Part shown: piece after piece, positions 1 to 7,224 of the stretch
How positions within the stretch are numbered: position 1 is the stretch's first letter
Layout: each line of letters opens with the position of its first letter
Assembly: GCA_003695455.1 (NCBI GenBank)
Contig: RFJF01000880.1
Span: 1 to 7,224, forward strand
Source of the DNA: Chloroflexota bacterium
Lineage (GTDB): Bacteria > Chloroflexota > Anaerolineae > 4572-78 > J111
DNA length: 7,224 bases
Direction of reading: 5' to 3'
Program-made: the position numbers and the translations under genes
The notes under the pieces: generated by a model
Databases searched by the model: none
What the model was told of the DNA's origin: nothing
Seen by the model: the letters and a program-made list of their open reading frames with translations, nothing else

Positions 1-1288
1 CAATGTACAGTTCGGTGCTGTTGGTGTCGCGGCTGGAGCAGTCGGCCAGTTTGCCGGGCAGGGTGCTGCTTTCGAGCGCGCTTTTGCGGAGTACCAGTTC
101 GCGGGCTTTTTTGGCGGCGTTCCGCGCCCGTGACGAGGTGAGACATTTTTCGATGATGGCTTTGGCCTGGCGCGGGTGTTCTTCCAGAAAGGCAGAAAAT
201 CGTTCCGTCACCACAGATTCAACAATGGTTTTGACCTCGGCGTTCATCAGTTTTACTTTGGTCTGGCTCTCAAATTGCGGGTCCGGGTGTTTGATGGAGA
301 CAATGGCGGTCAGGCCCTCGCGGGTGTCTTCTCCGGTAAAGTTGCTGTCGTTATCTTTGAGCAGGCTGTTTTTGCGGGCGTAATCGTTGATGGTGCGGGT
401 GAGCGCGCTGCGCAGGCCGGTCAGGTGGGTACCGCCATCGGGGGTGTGGATGGTGTTGGCAAAGGCGTACACGCTTTCGGTGTACACGTCGGCATATTGA
501 ATAGCCACTTCAACCCCAATATTGTCTACTTCTTTTTCAACGTAAACCGGCTCATTCAACGCCCGGCGGGTGCGGTTGAGATACCGCACAAACGAGGTAA
601 CGCCGCCCTCAAAATAAAAGGTGTGTTCTTTTTCCGGGGTTGGGCGTTCATCTTTAAAGGTGATGCGGATGCCTTTGGTTACAAAGGCCATTTCGCGGAA
701 GCGGGTGAGCAGGGTGTTCCAGGAGTAGCCCGGCACGTCAACAAAAATCTCCGGGTCAAAGCGGAAGGTGATTTTGGTACCGGTCCGGGCATTTTTTGGC
801 GCTTTGGCAATTTTTTTGACCGGCCCCTGGGGAACACCACGTTTGTATTCTTGCTGCCACACGCCTCCGTCGCGGGTAACTTCGGCCACCAGCCACTCGC
901 TCAATGCGTTCACCGCCGAAACGCCCACGCCGTGCAGCCCACCCGACACTTTGTAACTGTCGTTATCAAATTTGCCGCCGGCGTGCAGAGTGGTCATGAC
1001 CAGTTGCAGCGATGACACTTTTTTGGTGGGGTGTTCGGCCACAGGGATGCCGCGCCCGTTGTCGCTGATGGAGACACTCTCGTCCGGGTGAATGGTGATG
1101 TGAACGGTGTCACACCAGCCGGCCAGCGCCTCGTCAATCGAGTTGTCAACCACTTCATAAATCAGGTGGTGCAGGGCTTTGATGTCGGTGCCGCCCACGT
1201 ACATGCCGGGGCGACGCCGGACGGCTTCCAATCCTTCAAGGACGGTGATTTTATCGGCGGTATAGGTGTTTGGGGGAGATGCGGCCAT
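1..1288 (-). CDS. gyrB: DNA gyrase subunit B, N-terminal 429 codons (3' end outside window)
   Basis: This is the ATPase subunit of DNA gyrase (type IIA topoisomerase), which with GyrA introduces negative supercoils using ATP. Translating the minus strand from ATG at 1288 gives an unbroken frame to the window edge. It shows the GHKL ATPase domain (about residues 10-220): the [16 protein letters not shown] segment (17-32), [11 protein letters not shown] with catalytic Glu45 and Mg-binding Asn49, DNGRGIP from Asp76, and the ATP-lid glycines [15 protein letters not shown] (116-130). The transducer domain follows, with the QTK loop at 342-344 (Lys344 contacts the ATP gamma phosphate). The frame leaves the window at ...STELYI, just where the TOPRIM motif EGDSAGG should begin, so TOPRIM and the C-terminal tail (roughly 200 residues in a usual 630-650-residue GyrB) are missing only because of the window edge. 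The start is supported by a good ribosome binding site and promoter. ParE is the main alternative; the [12 protein letters not shown] segment and general sequence favour GyrB. Confidence 0.96.
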   Translation of the reverse strand, partial: MAASPPNTYTADKITVLEGLEAVRRRPGMYVGGTDIKALHHLIYEVVDNSIDEALAGWCDTVHITIHPDESVSISDNGRGIPVAEHPTKKVSSLQLVMTTLHAGGKFDNDSYKVSGGLHGVGVSAVNALSEWLVAEVTRDGGVWQQEYKRGVPQGPVKKIAKAPKNARTGTKITFRFDPEIFVDVPGYSWNTLLTRFREMAFVTKGIRITFKDERPTPEKEHTFYFEGGVTSFVRYLNRTRRALNEPVYVEKEVDNIGVEVAIQYADVYTESVYAFANTIHTPDGGTHLTGLRSALTRTINDYARKNSLLKDNDSNFTGEDTREGLTAIVSIKHPDPQFESQTKVKLMNAEVKTIVESVVTERFSAFLEEHPRQAKAIIEKCLTSSRARNAAKKARELVLRKSALESSTLPGKLADCSSRDTNSTELYI

Positions 1289-1297
1289 AAATATTTG

Positions 1298-1302
1298 CCT
1301 CC
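1298..1302 (-). promoter_or_regulatory. Shine-Dalgarno site of gyrB
   Basis: The minus strand reads GGAGG here, nine bases before the ATG at 1288. This is close to ideal spacing and fixes the gyrB start, with no competing upstream start in frame before the promoter. Confidence 0.85.
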
Positions 1303-1327
1303 AGAAAATTAAAAAGTATGACGTTAT

Positions 1328-1356
1328 ATTATACCCTGTTTTGCCGATTTTCTCAA
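1328..1356 (-). promoter_or_regulatory. sigma70-type promoter of gyrB
   Basis: On the minus strand, TTGAGA (1351-1356; five of six bases match TTGACA) is followed after exactly 17 bases by a perfect TATAAT (1328-1333). Transcription should begin near 1321, leaving a leader of about 33 nt that contains the GGAGG site. The base matches and spacing are read directly from the sequence; promoter function is inferred. This suggests gyrB is transcribed on its own rather than only by readthrough from the tricorn gene. Confidence 0.75.
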
Positions 1357-1386
1357 ATCAGGGGTTGCGGTAAAATAAGGTTTTGC

Positions 1387-1432
1387 ACTACATATTGGGT
1401 ATCTACAGCGAGGATGGCTACTACATATTGGG
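1387..1432. repeat. 13-bp direct repeat, two copies
   Basis: ACTACATATTGGG occurs at 1387-1399 and again at 1420-1432, 33 bp apart start to start, in the gyrB-tricorn spacer upstream of the gyrB promoter. The second copy abuts the 28-bp palindrome. The two copies could be a duplicated binding site or the remains of a small intergenic repeat; nothing in the sequence decides between these. Confidence 0.7.
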
Positions 1433-1434
1433 GT

Positions 1435-1462
1435 GCAATCCCCGATTGCAATCGGGGATTGC
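1435..1462. repeat. perfect 28-bp palindrome between the tricorn gene and gyrB
   Basis: The half-site GCAATCCCCGATTG is followed directly by its exact reverse complement, CAATCGGGGATTGC. As RNA it would form a 12-bp stem with a TGCA loop. It begins 15 bases after the tricorn stop codon and lies about 80 bp upstream of the gyrB -35 box. On the minus-strand transcript the hairpin is not followed by a U-run, so it does not look like a standard intrinsic terminator. It could be a 3'-end stabilising hairpin for the tricorn mRNA, a binding site for a dimeric protein, or a dispersed palindromic element. The symmetry is certain; its function is not known. Confidence 0.85.
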
Positions 1463-1477
1463 GGTGAATCAGTTGAA

Positions 1478-4400
1478 TCACTTTTTTTTCATTTTTGGCA
1501 GCCGCGGCAGCGACAGGCTGGGCCGGGGGCCAAAGTTGGGAACCACCGGCGGGTTTTCGGCCAACCGTTTTTGGATTTCCTTTAACCCACGCGCCAGTTG
1601 CGGGTCTTTTCCGGCGGCAAAATCCTGCGGTTTGATGTCAACCTCAATATCGGGGTCGGTGCCGTAATTTTCCACATCCCAGCCCACATCCTCAAACCAG
1701 AACGAAAACTCCGGCTGGGTGGTGGTGGTGCCATCTACCAGCGAGTGGCGCGGCCAGATGCCAACCACGCCGCCCCAGGTTCGCTTGCCAATCAGCGGGC
1801 CAAGCCCCATTAGCTTGAACACGTGGCTGAAAATATCGCCGTCCGAGCCGGCGTATTCGTTGGTGAGCGCCACCATTGGCCCCAGTACGGAGTGGTACGG
1901 GTAGGGATGCGCCGAGCCGTAGCGCGGCTGGTCGTACCCCACCCGGCGGCGGGCCAGCTTTTCCAGCAGCAACTGCGAAACGTGGCCGCCCCGGTTGAAG
2001 CGCACGTCCACAATCAACCCCTCCCTTTCCGATTCTGACAGGTAGTAGCGGTGAAATTCGGCGTAGCCCCACGGCCCCATATCTGGAATGTGGACGTAGC
2101 CCACCCGCCCGCCCGTGGCCTGATGCACGGTTTGCCGGTTCTGTTCCACCCATTCGCGGTAGCGGGCCGGCGTTTCATCCAGCAATGTTTCAACCAGCAC
2201 GGTTCGGGGTTGCGGCTCTGTGGCGGCTTCTGGCTGGTTATCTGCCGAATTGGCGGCGCCGGGCTCTGCCGGCAAAATGGTCAGTTGGACTTCGGTGTTG
2301 GCCCGGTTGACCAGCGCCTGCGCCGGCGACAACTCTGCGCTCAACGGTTGGCCGTCAATTGCCAGCAAAATATCGCCCTCACGGATGTTGGCTCCCACCC
2401 GTCGCAGCGGCGAATCGTACCGCGCCAGCCACGGGTCGCCGCGCACAATGTGGGTAATGCGGTAGCCGCCGGTTTCGGTATCAAACTCAAAATCTGCGCC
2501 CAGAAAGCCCTGGTAGTAGGCAGGCGCGCTCCGGTAATCGCCGCCCAGTTCGTAGGCGTGGCTGGTGCCCAGTTCGCCCTGCATTTCCCACAGCAGGTCA
2601 GAAAATTCGGCGCGGGTGGCAACCCGGTCAATCAGGGGGTAGTACCGTTTGTACACCAGCCCCCAATCTACGCTGGACATATCGGCCGACCAGAAATGGT
2701 CGCGCTGCAAGCGCCACGCCTCGCGGAACATCTGCTGCCACTCCTGCGGCGGGTTGATAGCCACGCGCAGGCGGGTAAGTTTGATCCAGCCGCTTTTTTT
2801 GGTAAAGCCGGAAGCATTGTTGTCTATTTTTTCGCCGGCTTTGACCACGCGCAAATGTTTGCCGGAACGGTACAGCAACTGCTTGCGGTTTCGAGACAGC
2901 GCCACATCTGAAATCCCGCCAAAGAGGTACTCGGTTTTGCGTTCGGTCAGGTCGTACATTTCCAGCGTGCCTTTGCCGCCGCTGTGTTTTTTGCGGCTGC
3001 CGGCGTCATCCAGACTGCCCTCAACAGGCACCGAGGTGAACAGTACTTTGCCCTTGATGCCCAGAATTTGCTGGTAGCGTCCCTCCTCTACCGGAAAAGC
3101 GGCAATGCGCTGCTGGATGTTGTCCAGGTCAATCCGCAACACGTGCGGGTCCGGCTTTTGGGCCGAGTCGTCGGGTTGGTCTGCGCCGCCGGATTCGGCG
3201 GTGGGCTGTTCGCCGGCGGAGTCATCAGCGGTGTCAGCGTCGTTTGCCTCTTCTGCCGGGTCGTCGCTTTCATTTTTGTCGTCGTTGTCGTCGCCGTCCG
3301 CTTCATCCTCATCCATTTTGGGCGGTTTGGATTTGACCGGCAGGGCGATGAACGGGTTGGGTAGTTCATCGCGCAGGGTAACCAGGTAAGGCCGCCCGCC
3401 GCGCGGAAAGTTCAAATCAAAGTAGTGGCTGTCGTAAACCGGGTTGAATTCGCGGTAGGAAATGAAATACAGGTAGCGCCCTTCCGGGTCAAAACTGGGC
3501 GCAAAATCCATCAGATTGTTGGGCGGAGTAACAAAATGAGTCTGGCCGCTTTCTACGTGGCACAGTTTGATAGCGCAGGTATTCAGCGACGTGCGAAAGC
3601 CGTAGGCCAGCCACTTGCCGTCCGGCGACCAGTCAATCCCGGCAATGCGCCCGTGCTGGCTCTGGTCCAGCACCCGCAGCGATTTCTCTTTGAGGTTCAC
3701 CAGCACCAGTTCGTAGCGGTGGTTGCCAAAGGCCACCTTTTCCTCTTTGAGCGAGGGTGACACGTGCAGCGACAGGGGCCGCCCAATATCAAGCCCTTCC
3801 AGCCGTTCCACGGTTTGCTCCGCGTCTGCCAGCGACGCGTCGGGGTGGATTTCAAGCACTTCCTCGCCGCCAAAATCGCTGACCATCACCAGTTTCTGGC
3901 CGTGGGTCAGCCACTCGGACAGCCGGTAGCGCACGCCGTGCGGGTGGCCGTATTGCAGGGCGGCCCCTTCCCAGTTTGACATACTAAAGGCTTTGCCGCG
4001 CACGGTCACGGTCAGGCTGTGGCCCAGCGGATGCAGGGCGTAGTGTTCCAGGTAACCTGGGGCGTACACAAATTTGCGGTTGCGCTGAACCTGCGGGCTG
4101 TGAAATTTGACGGTGATTTTTTTGACCGCTTTTTTGCCCTCGGCTTCTTTTTGCGGGTCAAACACAAACAGGTCTGCCCCGGCGCGGTAAATGATGCGCC
4201 GCCCGTCGGTGGAAGCCTGGCGCACGTAGTAATCCTCGTGGTTGGTGTGCCGCGTGATTTTGGTGCCCCGCACCGTGCAGGAGTAGAGGTTGCCCACGCC
4301 TTCGTGGTCTGACAAAAAGTAGATGCGTTCGCCCAGCCACATGGGGCGGATGACGTTGCCCGTGAGTTTGAGCAGGTTTTTAAAGCGGCCGTTGCCTTTG

Positions 4401-4978
4401 GCGTCAATCCAGATATCGCCGGCGGTGCCGCCGCGATACCGTTTCCAGTAGGCAATTTCGTGGGCCTTGCGGCCAATGACCACGCCGCCGTCCGGCCCAA
4501 ATGACGCCGAGCGGGCCGGGCCAAAGGGCAGGGGTTCCGGCGGGCCGCCGTGCCGGCTAACGGCGTACAGCGGGGTGAGCGTGGCAAAAGGCTGGCCGGC
4601 AGTGCTGGAAAAGACAATTTTTTCGCCGTCAGGCATCCAGCCGACGACGGTGGTGGTGCTGCCCAAAAAAGTCAGCCGGGTGGCCGGGCCGCCTTCGGCG
4701 GGCATCACGTACACCTCGGATTCGCCGTCATCACGGCCCGTAAAAGCCAGCCACTTGCCGTTGGGTGACAGCGCCGGGTGGGTGGTCATTCCCAGGTTTG
4801 CGGTCAGCCGCCGGGCCACGCCGCCGCGCACCGGCACAGACCAGAGGTCGTCTTCGGCCACAAAGACAGCCGTATTTTTGTGAATAGTTGGAAAGCGGTA
4901 GTAGCCGTGGGTTGTCACAAATTGCTCCGTTGGGTTTTTAGCGTTGGGTGAGTTTGGTGAGTGCGGTGAGTTCGCCAT
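1478..4978 (-). CDS. tricorn-type serine protease (peptidase family S41 relative), 1166 aa
   Basis: This is a cytoplasmic tricorn-like peptidase; such enzymes cut oligopeptides released by larger proteases. No signal peptide is visible. Domain order matches Thermoplasma tricorn: a first beta-propeller with TolB/WD-like blades (about 24-310; for example LSPNGKWLAFTGRDDGESEVYVMPAEGG); a second propeller (about 320-735) interrupted by an acidic linker at 556-611 (24 Asp/Glu in 56 residues); a helical C1 region with catalytic His761 in RDHFW; a PDZ domain (about 825-905); and the C2 protease domain with nucleophile Ser1045 in NEYAGSDGD and Glu1103 in DVENYG. Ser1045-Glu1103 is 58 residues, the same as tricorn Ser965-Glu1023, and Asp1016 lies 29 before the Ser like the specificity residue Asp936. 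The active site therefore looks complete. At 1166 residues it is about 100 longer than the archaeal protein. The ATG at 4978 is the longest start, but residues 2-12 are the translation of a 9-bp tandem repeat and the site lacks a well-spaced ribosome binding site. GTG at 4918, preceded by GGAG and giving (M)TTHGYYRFPTIH, is a likely better start. Residue numbers use the ATG. Confidence 0.94.
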   Translation of the reverse strand: MANSPHSPNSPNAKNPTEQFVTTHGYYRFPTIHKNTAVFVAEDDLWSVPVRGGVARRLTANLGMTTHPALSPNGKWLAFTGRDDGESEVYVMPAEGGPATRLTFLGSTTTVVGWMPDGEKIVFSSTAGQPFATLTPLYAVSRHGGPPEPLPFGPARSASFGPDGGVVIGRKAHEIAYWKRYRGGTAGDIWIDAKGNGRFKNLLKLTGNVIRPMWLGERIYFLSDHEGVGNLYSCTVRGTKITRHTNHEDYYVRQASTDGRRIIYRAGADLFVFDPQKEAEGKKAVKKITVKFHSPQVQRNRKFVYAPGYLEHYALHPLGHSLTVTVRGKAFSMSNWEGAALQYGHPHGVRYRLSEWLTHGQKLVMVSDFGGEEVLEIHPDASLADAEQTVERLEGLDIGRPLSLHVSPSLKEEKVAFGNHRYELVLVNLKEKSLRVLDQSQHGRIAGIDWSPDGKWLAYGFRTSLNTCAIKLCHVESGQTHFVTPPNNLMDFAPSFDPEGRYLYFISYREFNPVYDSHYFDLNFPRGGRPYLVTLRDELPNPFIALPVKSKPPKMDEDEADGDDNDDKNESDDPAEEANDADTADDSAGEQPTAESGGADQPDDSAQKPDPHVLRIDLDNIQQRIAAFPVEEGRYQQILGIKGKVLFTSVPVEGSLDDAGSRKKHSGGKGTLEMYDLTERKTEYLFGGISDVALSRNRKQLLYRSGKHLRVVKAGEKIDNNASGFTKKSGWIKLTRLRVAINPPQEWQQMFREAWRLQRDHFWSADMSSVDWGLVYKRYYPLIDRVATRAEFSDLLWEMQGELGTSHAYELGGDYRSAPAYYQGFLGADFEFDTETGGYRITHIVRGDPWLARYDSPLRRVGANIREGDILLAIDGQPLSAELSPAQALVNRANTEVQLTILPAEPGAANSADNQPEAATEPQPRTVLVETLLDETPARYREWVEQNRQTVHQATGGRVGYVHIPDMGPWGYAEFHRYYLSESEREGLIVDVRFNRGGHVSQLLLEKLARRRVGYDQPRYGSAHPYPYHSVLGPMVALTNEYAGSDGDIFSHVFKLMGLGPLIGKRTWGGVVGIWPRHSLVDGTTTTQPEFSFWFEDVGWDVENYGTDPDIEVDIKPQDFAAGKDPQLARGLKEIQKRLAENPPVVPNFGPRPSLSLPRLPKMKKK
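4925..4929 (-). promoter_or_regulatory. ribosome binding site supporting a GTG start (4918) for the tricorn gene
   Basis: The minus strand reads CGGAG here; its GGAG core (4925-4928) lies six bases before GTG at 4916-4918. The longer ATG at 4978 has only GGTGG almost touching it. Starting at the GTG removes the Ser-Pro-Asn-rich first 20 residues and leaves the N-terminus right at the first propeller strand. Confidence 0.5.
4947..4973. repeat. three tandem 9-bp repeats at the 5' end of the tricorn frame
   Basis: On the plus strand the units are GGTGAGTTT, GGTGAGTGC and GGTGAGTTC, identical in the first seven bases. Read in the tricorn frame they encode three (Asn/His)-Ser-Pro triplets right after the annotated ATG. 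Such a repeat is more typical of a spacer or leader than of a protein start, which supports the internal GTG start. Confidence 0.8.
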
Positions 4979-4989
4979 TCCACCAGCCG

Positions 4990-5017
4990 TAAATCGTCAA
5001 TCAAAAATCGTAAATCT
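4990..5017. repeat. four degenerate 7-bp tandem repeats upstream of the tricorn gene
   Basis: The plus strand reads TAAATCG, TCAATCA, AAAATCG, TAAATCT in perfect register, with ATC at the same three positions in every unit. The array lies directly downstream of the TATAAT box in the direction of transcription, so it covers the expected start point and early leader. It may be a slipped-strand tandem repeat or an array of protein sites. Confidence 0.7.
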
Positions 5018-5046
5018 ATTATACCGGCTGGGACAAAAGGTACAAA
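5018..5046 (-). promoter_or_regulatory. probable promoter of the tricorn gene
   Basis: On the minus strand a perfect TATAAT box lies at 5018-5023 in the context GGTATAATAG, nearly the same as the gyrB -10 context. The -35 side is weak: TTTGTA at 5041-5046 with a 17-base spacer, or TTGTAC at 5040-5045 with 16 bases; each matches three of six consensus bases. The predicted start near 5011 gives a leader of about 33 nt to the ATG or 93 nt to the GTG. The weak -35 leaves room for an activator. Confidence 0.55.
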
Positions 5047-5049
5047 GTT

Positions 5050-6737
<1,688 letters not shown>

Positions 6738-6741
<4 letters not shown>

Positions 6742-6782
6742 GGGCCGCGTTGCCAAAAAAAAATCGGGTTTGGTAGCGTCAT
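6738..6782 (-). other. possible 14-codon upstream ORF overlapping the acyl-CoA synthetase start
   Basis: An ATG at 6782 opens a short frame, MTLPNPIFFWQRGP, whose TGA overlaps the ATG at 6741 as ATGA. A run of nine T lies inside it (6755-6763). The overlap is the arrangement seen in translational coupling, and the acyl-CoA synthetase ATG itself has no convincing ribosome binding site. However, the short frame also lacks a strong site, and a 14-codon frame arises easily by chance. Confidence 0.2.
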
Positions 6783-6840
6783 GGTAGCCCACAATAGTTA
6801 GAAAAACAACCCCCCAGAAAGTCCCATCGGCTGGTGGCTG

Positions 6841-7224
6841 CTATTTGCTGCCGGTGGCAATGGGCCGGTGGGGGTCGGTAATCCACTCGCTCCACGAGCC
6901 GGCGTACAGCCGGGCCTGCCCCAATCCGGCGTGCGCCGCGGCCAGCACGTTGTGCGCGCCGGTCACCCCGGAACCGCAGTAGAACACGGTTTTTTCGATG
7001 GGAACATCACCCATTGCTGCCCGGAAGCGGGCCTGCAAGGTTTCGGGTGGCAAAAATACGCCATCGGGAGACATGTTGTCCGGGTAGGGCATCGAGACGG
7101 CGCCGGGGATGTGCCCGGCAACCGGGTCAATCGGTTCGGCCTCGCCGCGATACCGTTCGGCGGTGCGGGAATCCACCACCCGCCAGCCTGAATCGGTGTG
7201 AATTTGCATCACGGTGGCGGTATC
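6841..7224 (-). CDS. sulfurtransferase, C-terminal rhodanese domain (5' end outside window)
   Basis: Two-domain sulfurtransferases move a sulfane sulfur from thiosulfate or 3-mercaptopyruvate onto an acceptor through a cysteine persulfide. The frame is open at the window edge (Asp-Thr-Ala-Thr-Val-Met-Gln...) and ends at TAG 6841, so the GTG and ATG at 7212 and 7209 are internal codons, not starts. The visible 127 residues form a second, catalytic rhodanese domain: VVDSRTAERYRGE (about 16-28), GHIPGAVSMPY, then the active-site loop CGSGVTG with Cys83 (window numbering), and the C-terminal LYAGSWSEWITDPHRPIATG. The CGSGVT loop resembles the mercaptopyruvate type (E. coli SseA), whereas thiosulfate rhodaneses usually carry CRKGVT; this hints at, but does not prove, 3-mercaptopyruvate as donor. 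The N-terminal, non-catalytic domain lies beyond the window. No clear terminator follows, so cotranscription with the acyl-CoA synthetase gene is possible. Confidence 0.92.
   Translation of the reverse strand, partial: DTATVMQIHTDSGWRVVDSRTAERYRGEAEPIDPVAGHIPGAVSMPYPDNMSPDGVFLPPETLQARFRAAMGDVPIEKTVFYCGSGVTGAHNVLAAAHAGLGQARLYAGSWSEWITDPHRPIATGSK

Noticed and set aside
176..1015. 279-codon plus-strand open frame
   Set aside because: It lies fully opposite gyrB, whose minus-strand frame has all GHKL motifs; the plus-strand protein shows no recognisable motif and is a mirror of the gyrB codon pattern.
1435..1462. Standard intrinsic terminator for the tricorn gene
   Set aside because: The hairpin is strong, but the minus-strand RNA continues ACCCCAAUAUGUAG with no U-run. 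The T-run at 1483-1490 is on the plus strand and encodes the C-terminal lysines.
1692..2153. 153-codon minus-strand frame overlapping tricorn in another phase
   Set aside because: The tricorn frame in the same stretch encodes the catalytic Ser1045 motif, so this alternative phase is a by-product of GC-rich codons.
2051..2911. 286-codon plus-strand open frame
   Set aside because: It is antisense to the PDZ and protease region of the tricorn gene, has no family resemblance and no promoter; it is a shadow frame.
3145..3313. Local frameshift producing the acidic stretch in the tricorn protein
   Set aside because: The frame continues on both sides with normal propeller sequence and a highly biased Asp/Glu composition typical of a true linker, not of out-of-frame translation.
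4947..5017. CRISPR-like array
   Set aside because: Units are only 9 and 7 bp, directly adjacent, with no spacers and no cas genes nearby.
6742..6840. Promoter or terminator between the sulfurtransferase and acyl-CoA synthetase genes
   Set aside because: I found only a weak -10-like TATTGT and short stems of about four pairs before a T-rich stretch; neither is good enough to call.

Overview
The window is a stretch of bacterial chromosome with moderately GC-rich coding DNA. It holds four genes, all on the minus strand, so transcription runs from high to low coordinates. In transcription order they are: the C-terminal half of a two-domain sulfurtransferase (6841-7224, start outside the window); a FadD/LcfA-type long-chain acyl-CoA synthetase reading frame broken by one in-frame TAA (5050-6741); a large tricorn-type protease (1478-4978); and the N-terminal two thirds of DNA gyrase subunit B (1-1288, end outside the window). 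No plus-strand gene is convincing, and there are no RNA genes, transposase genes, CRISPR arrays or phage genes.

The organism is probably a free-living bacterium. Bacterial-type GyrB, a long tricorn homologue and a LcfA-like acyl-CoA ligase, separated by AT-rich spacers with short tandem repeats, would fit an environmental Chloroflexota-like genome. That placement is a guess from general impression and cannot be proved here. The genes do not form one pathway: DNA topology, peptide degradation, fatty-acid activation and sulfur transfer are housekeeping or catabolic functions that sit next to each other.

The gyrB and tricorn genes each have a sigma70-like promoter with a perfect TATAAT box in the context GGTATAATA, so they are probably separate transcription units. 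The 189-bp gyrB-tricorn spacer also carries a perfect 28-bp palindrome and a 13-bp direct repeat. The 71-bp tricorn-acyl-CoA synthetase spacer carries four degenerate 7-bp repeats. The first codons of the tricorn reading frame are themselves three 9-bp tandem repeats, which suggests that the true start is a GTG 60 bp further in.

Two things most deserve a second look. The first is the single TAA at codon 56 of an otherwise complete acyl-CoA synthetase frame, explained most simply by one C-to-T change. The second is the tricorn protein: its catalytic spacing matches the archaeal enzyme exactly in the C-terminal part, but it carries a 56-residue acidic linker and about 65 extra residues between the catalytic His and Ser. 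I found no clearly new biological system; the window is mostly ordinary.
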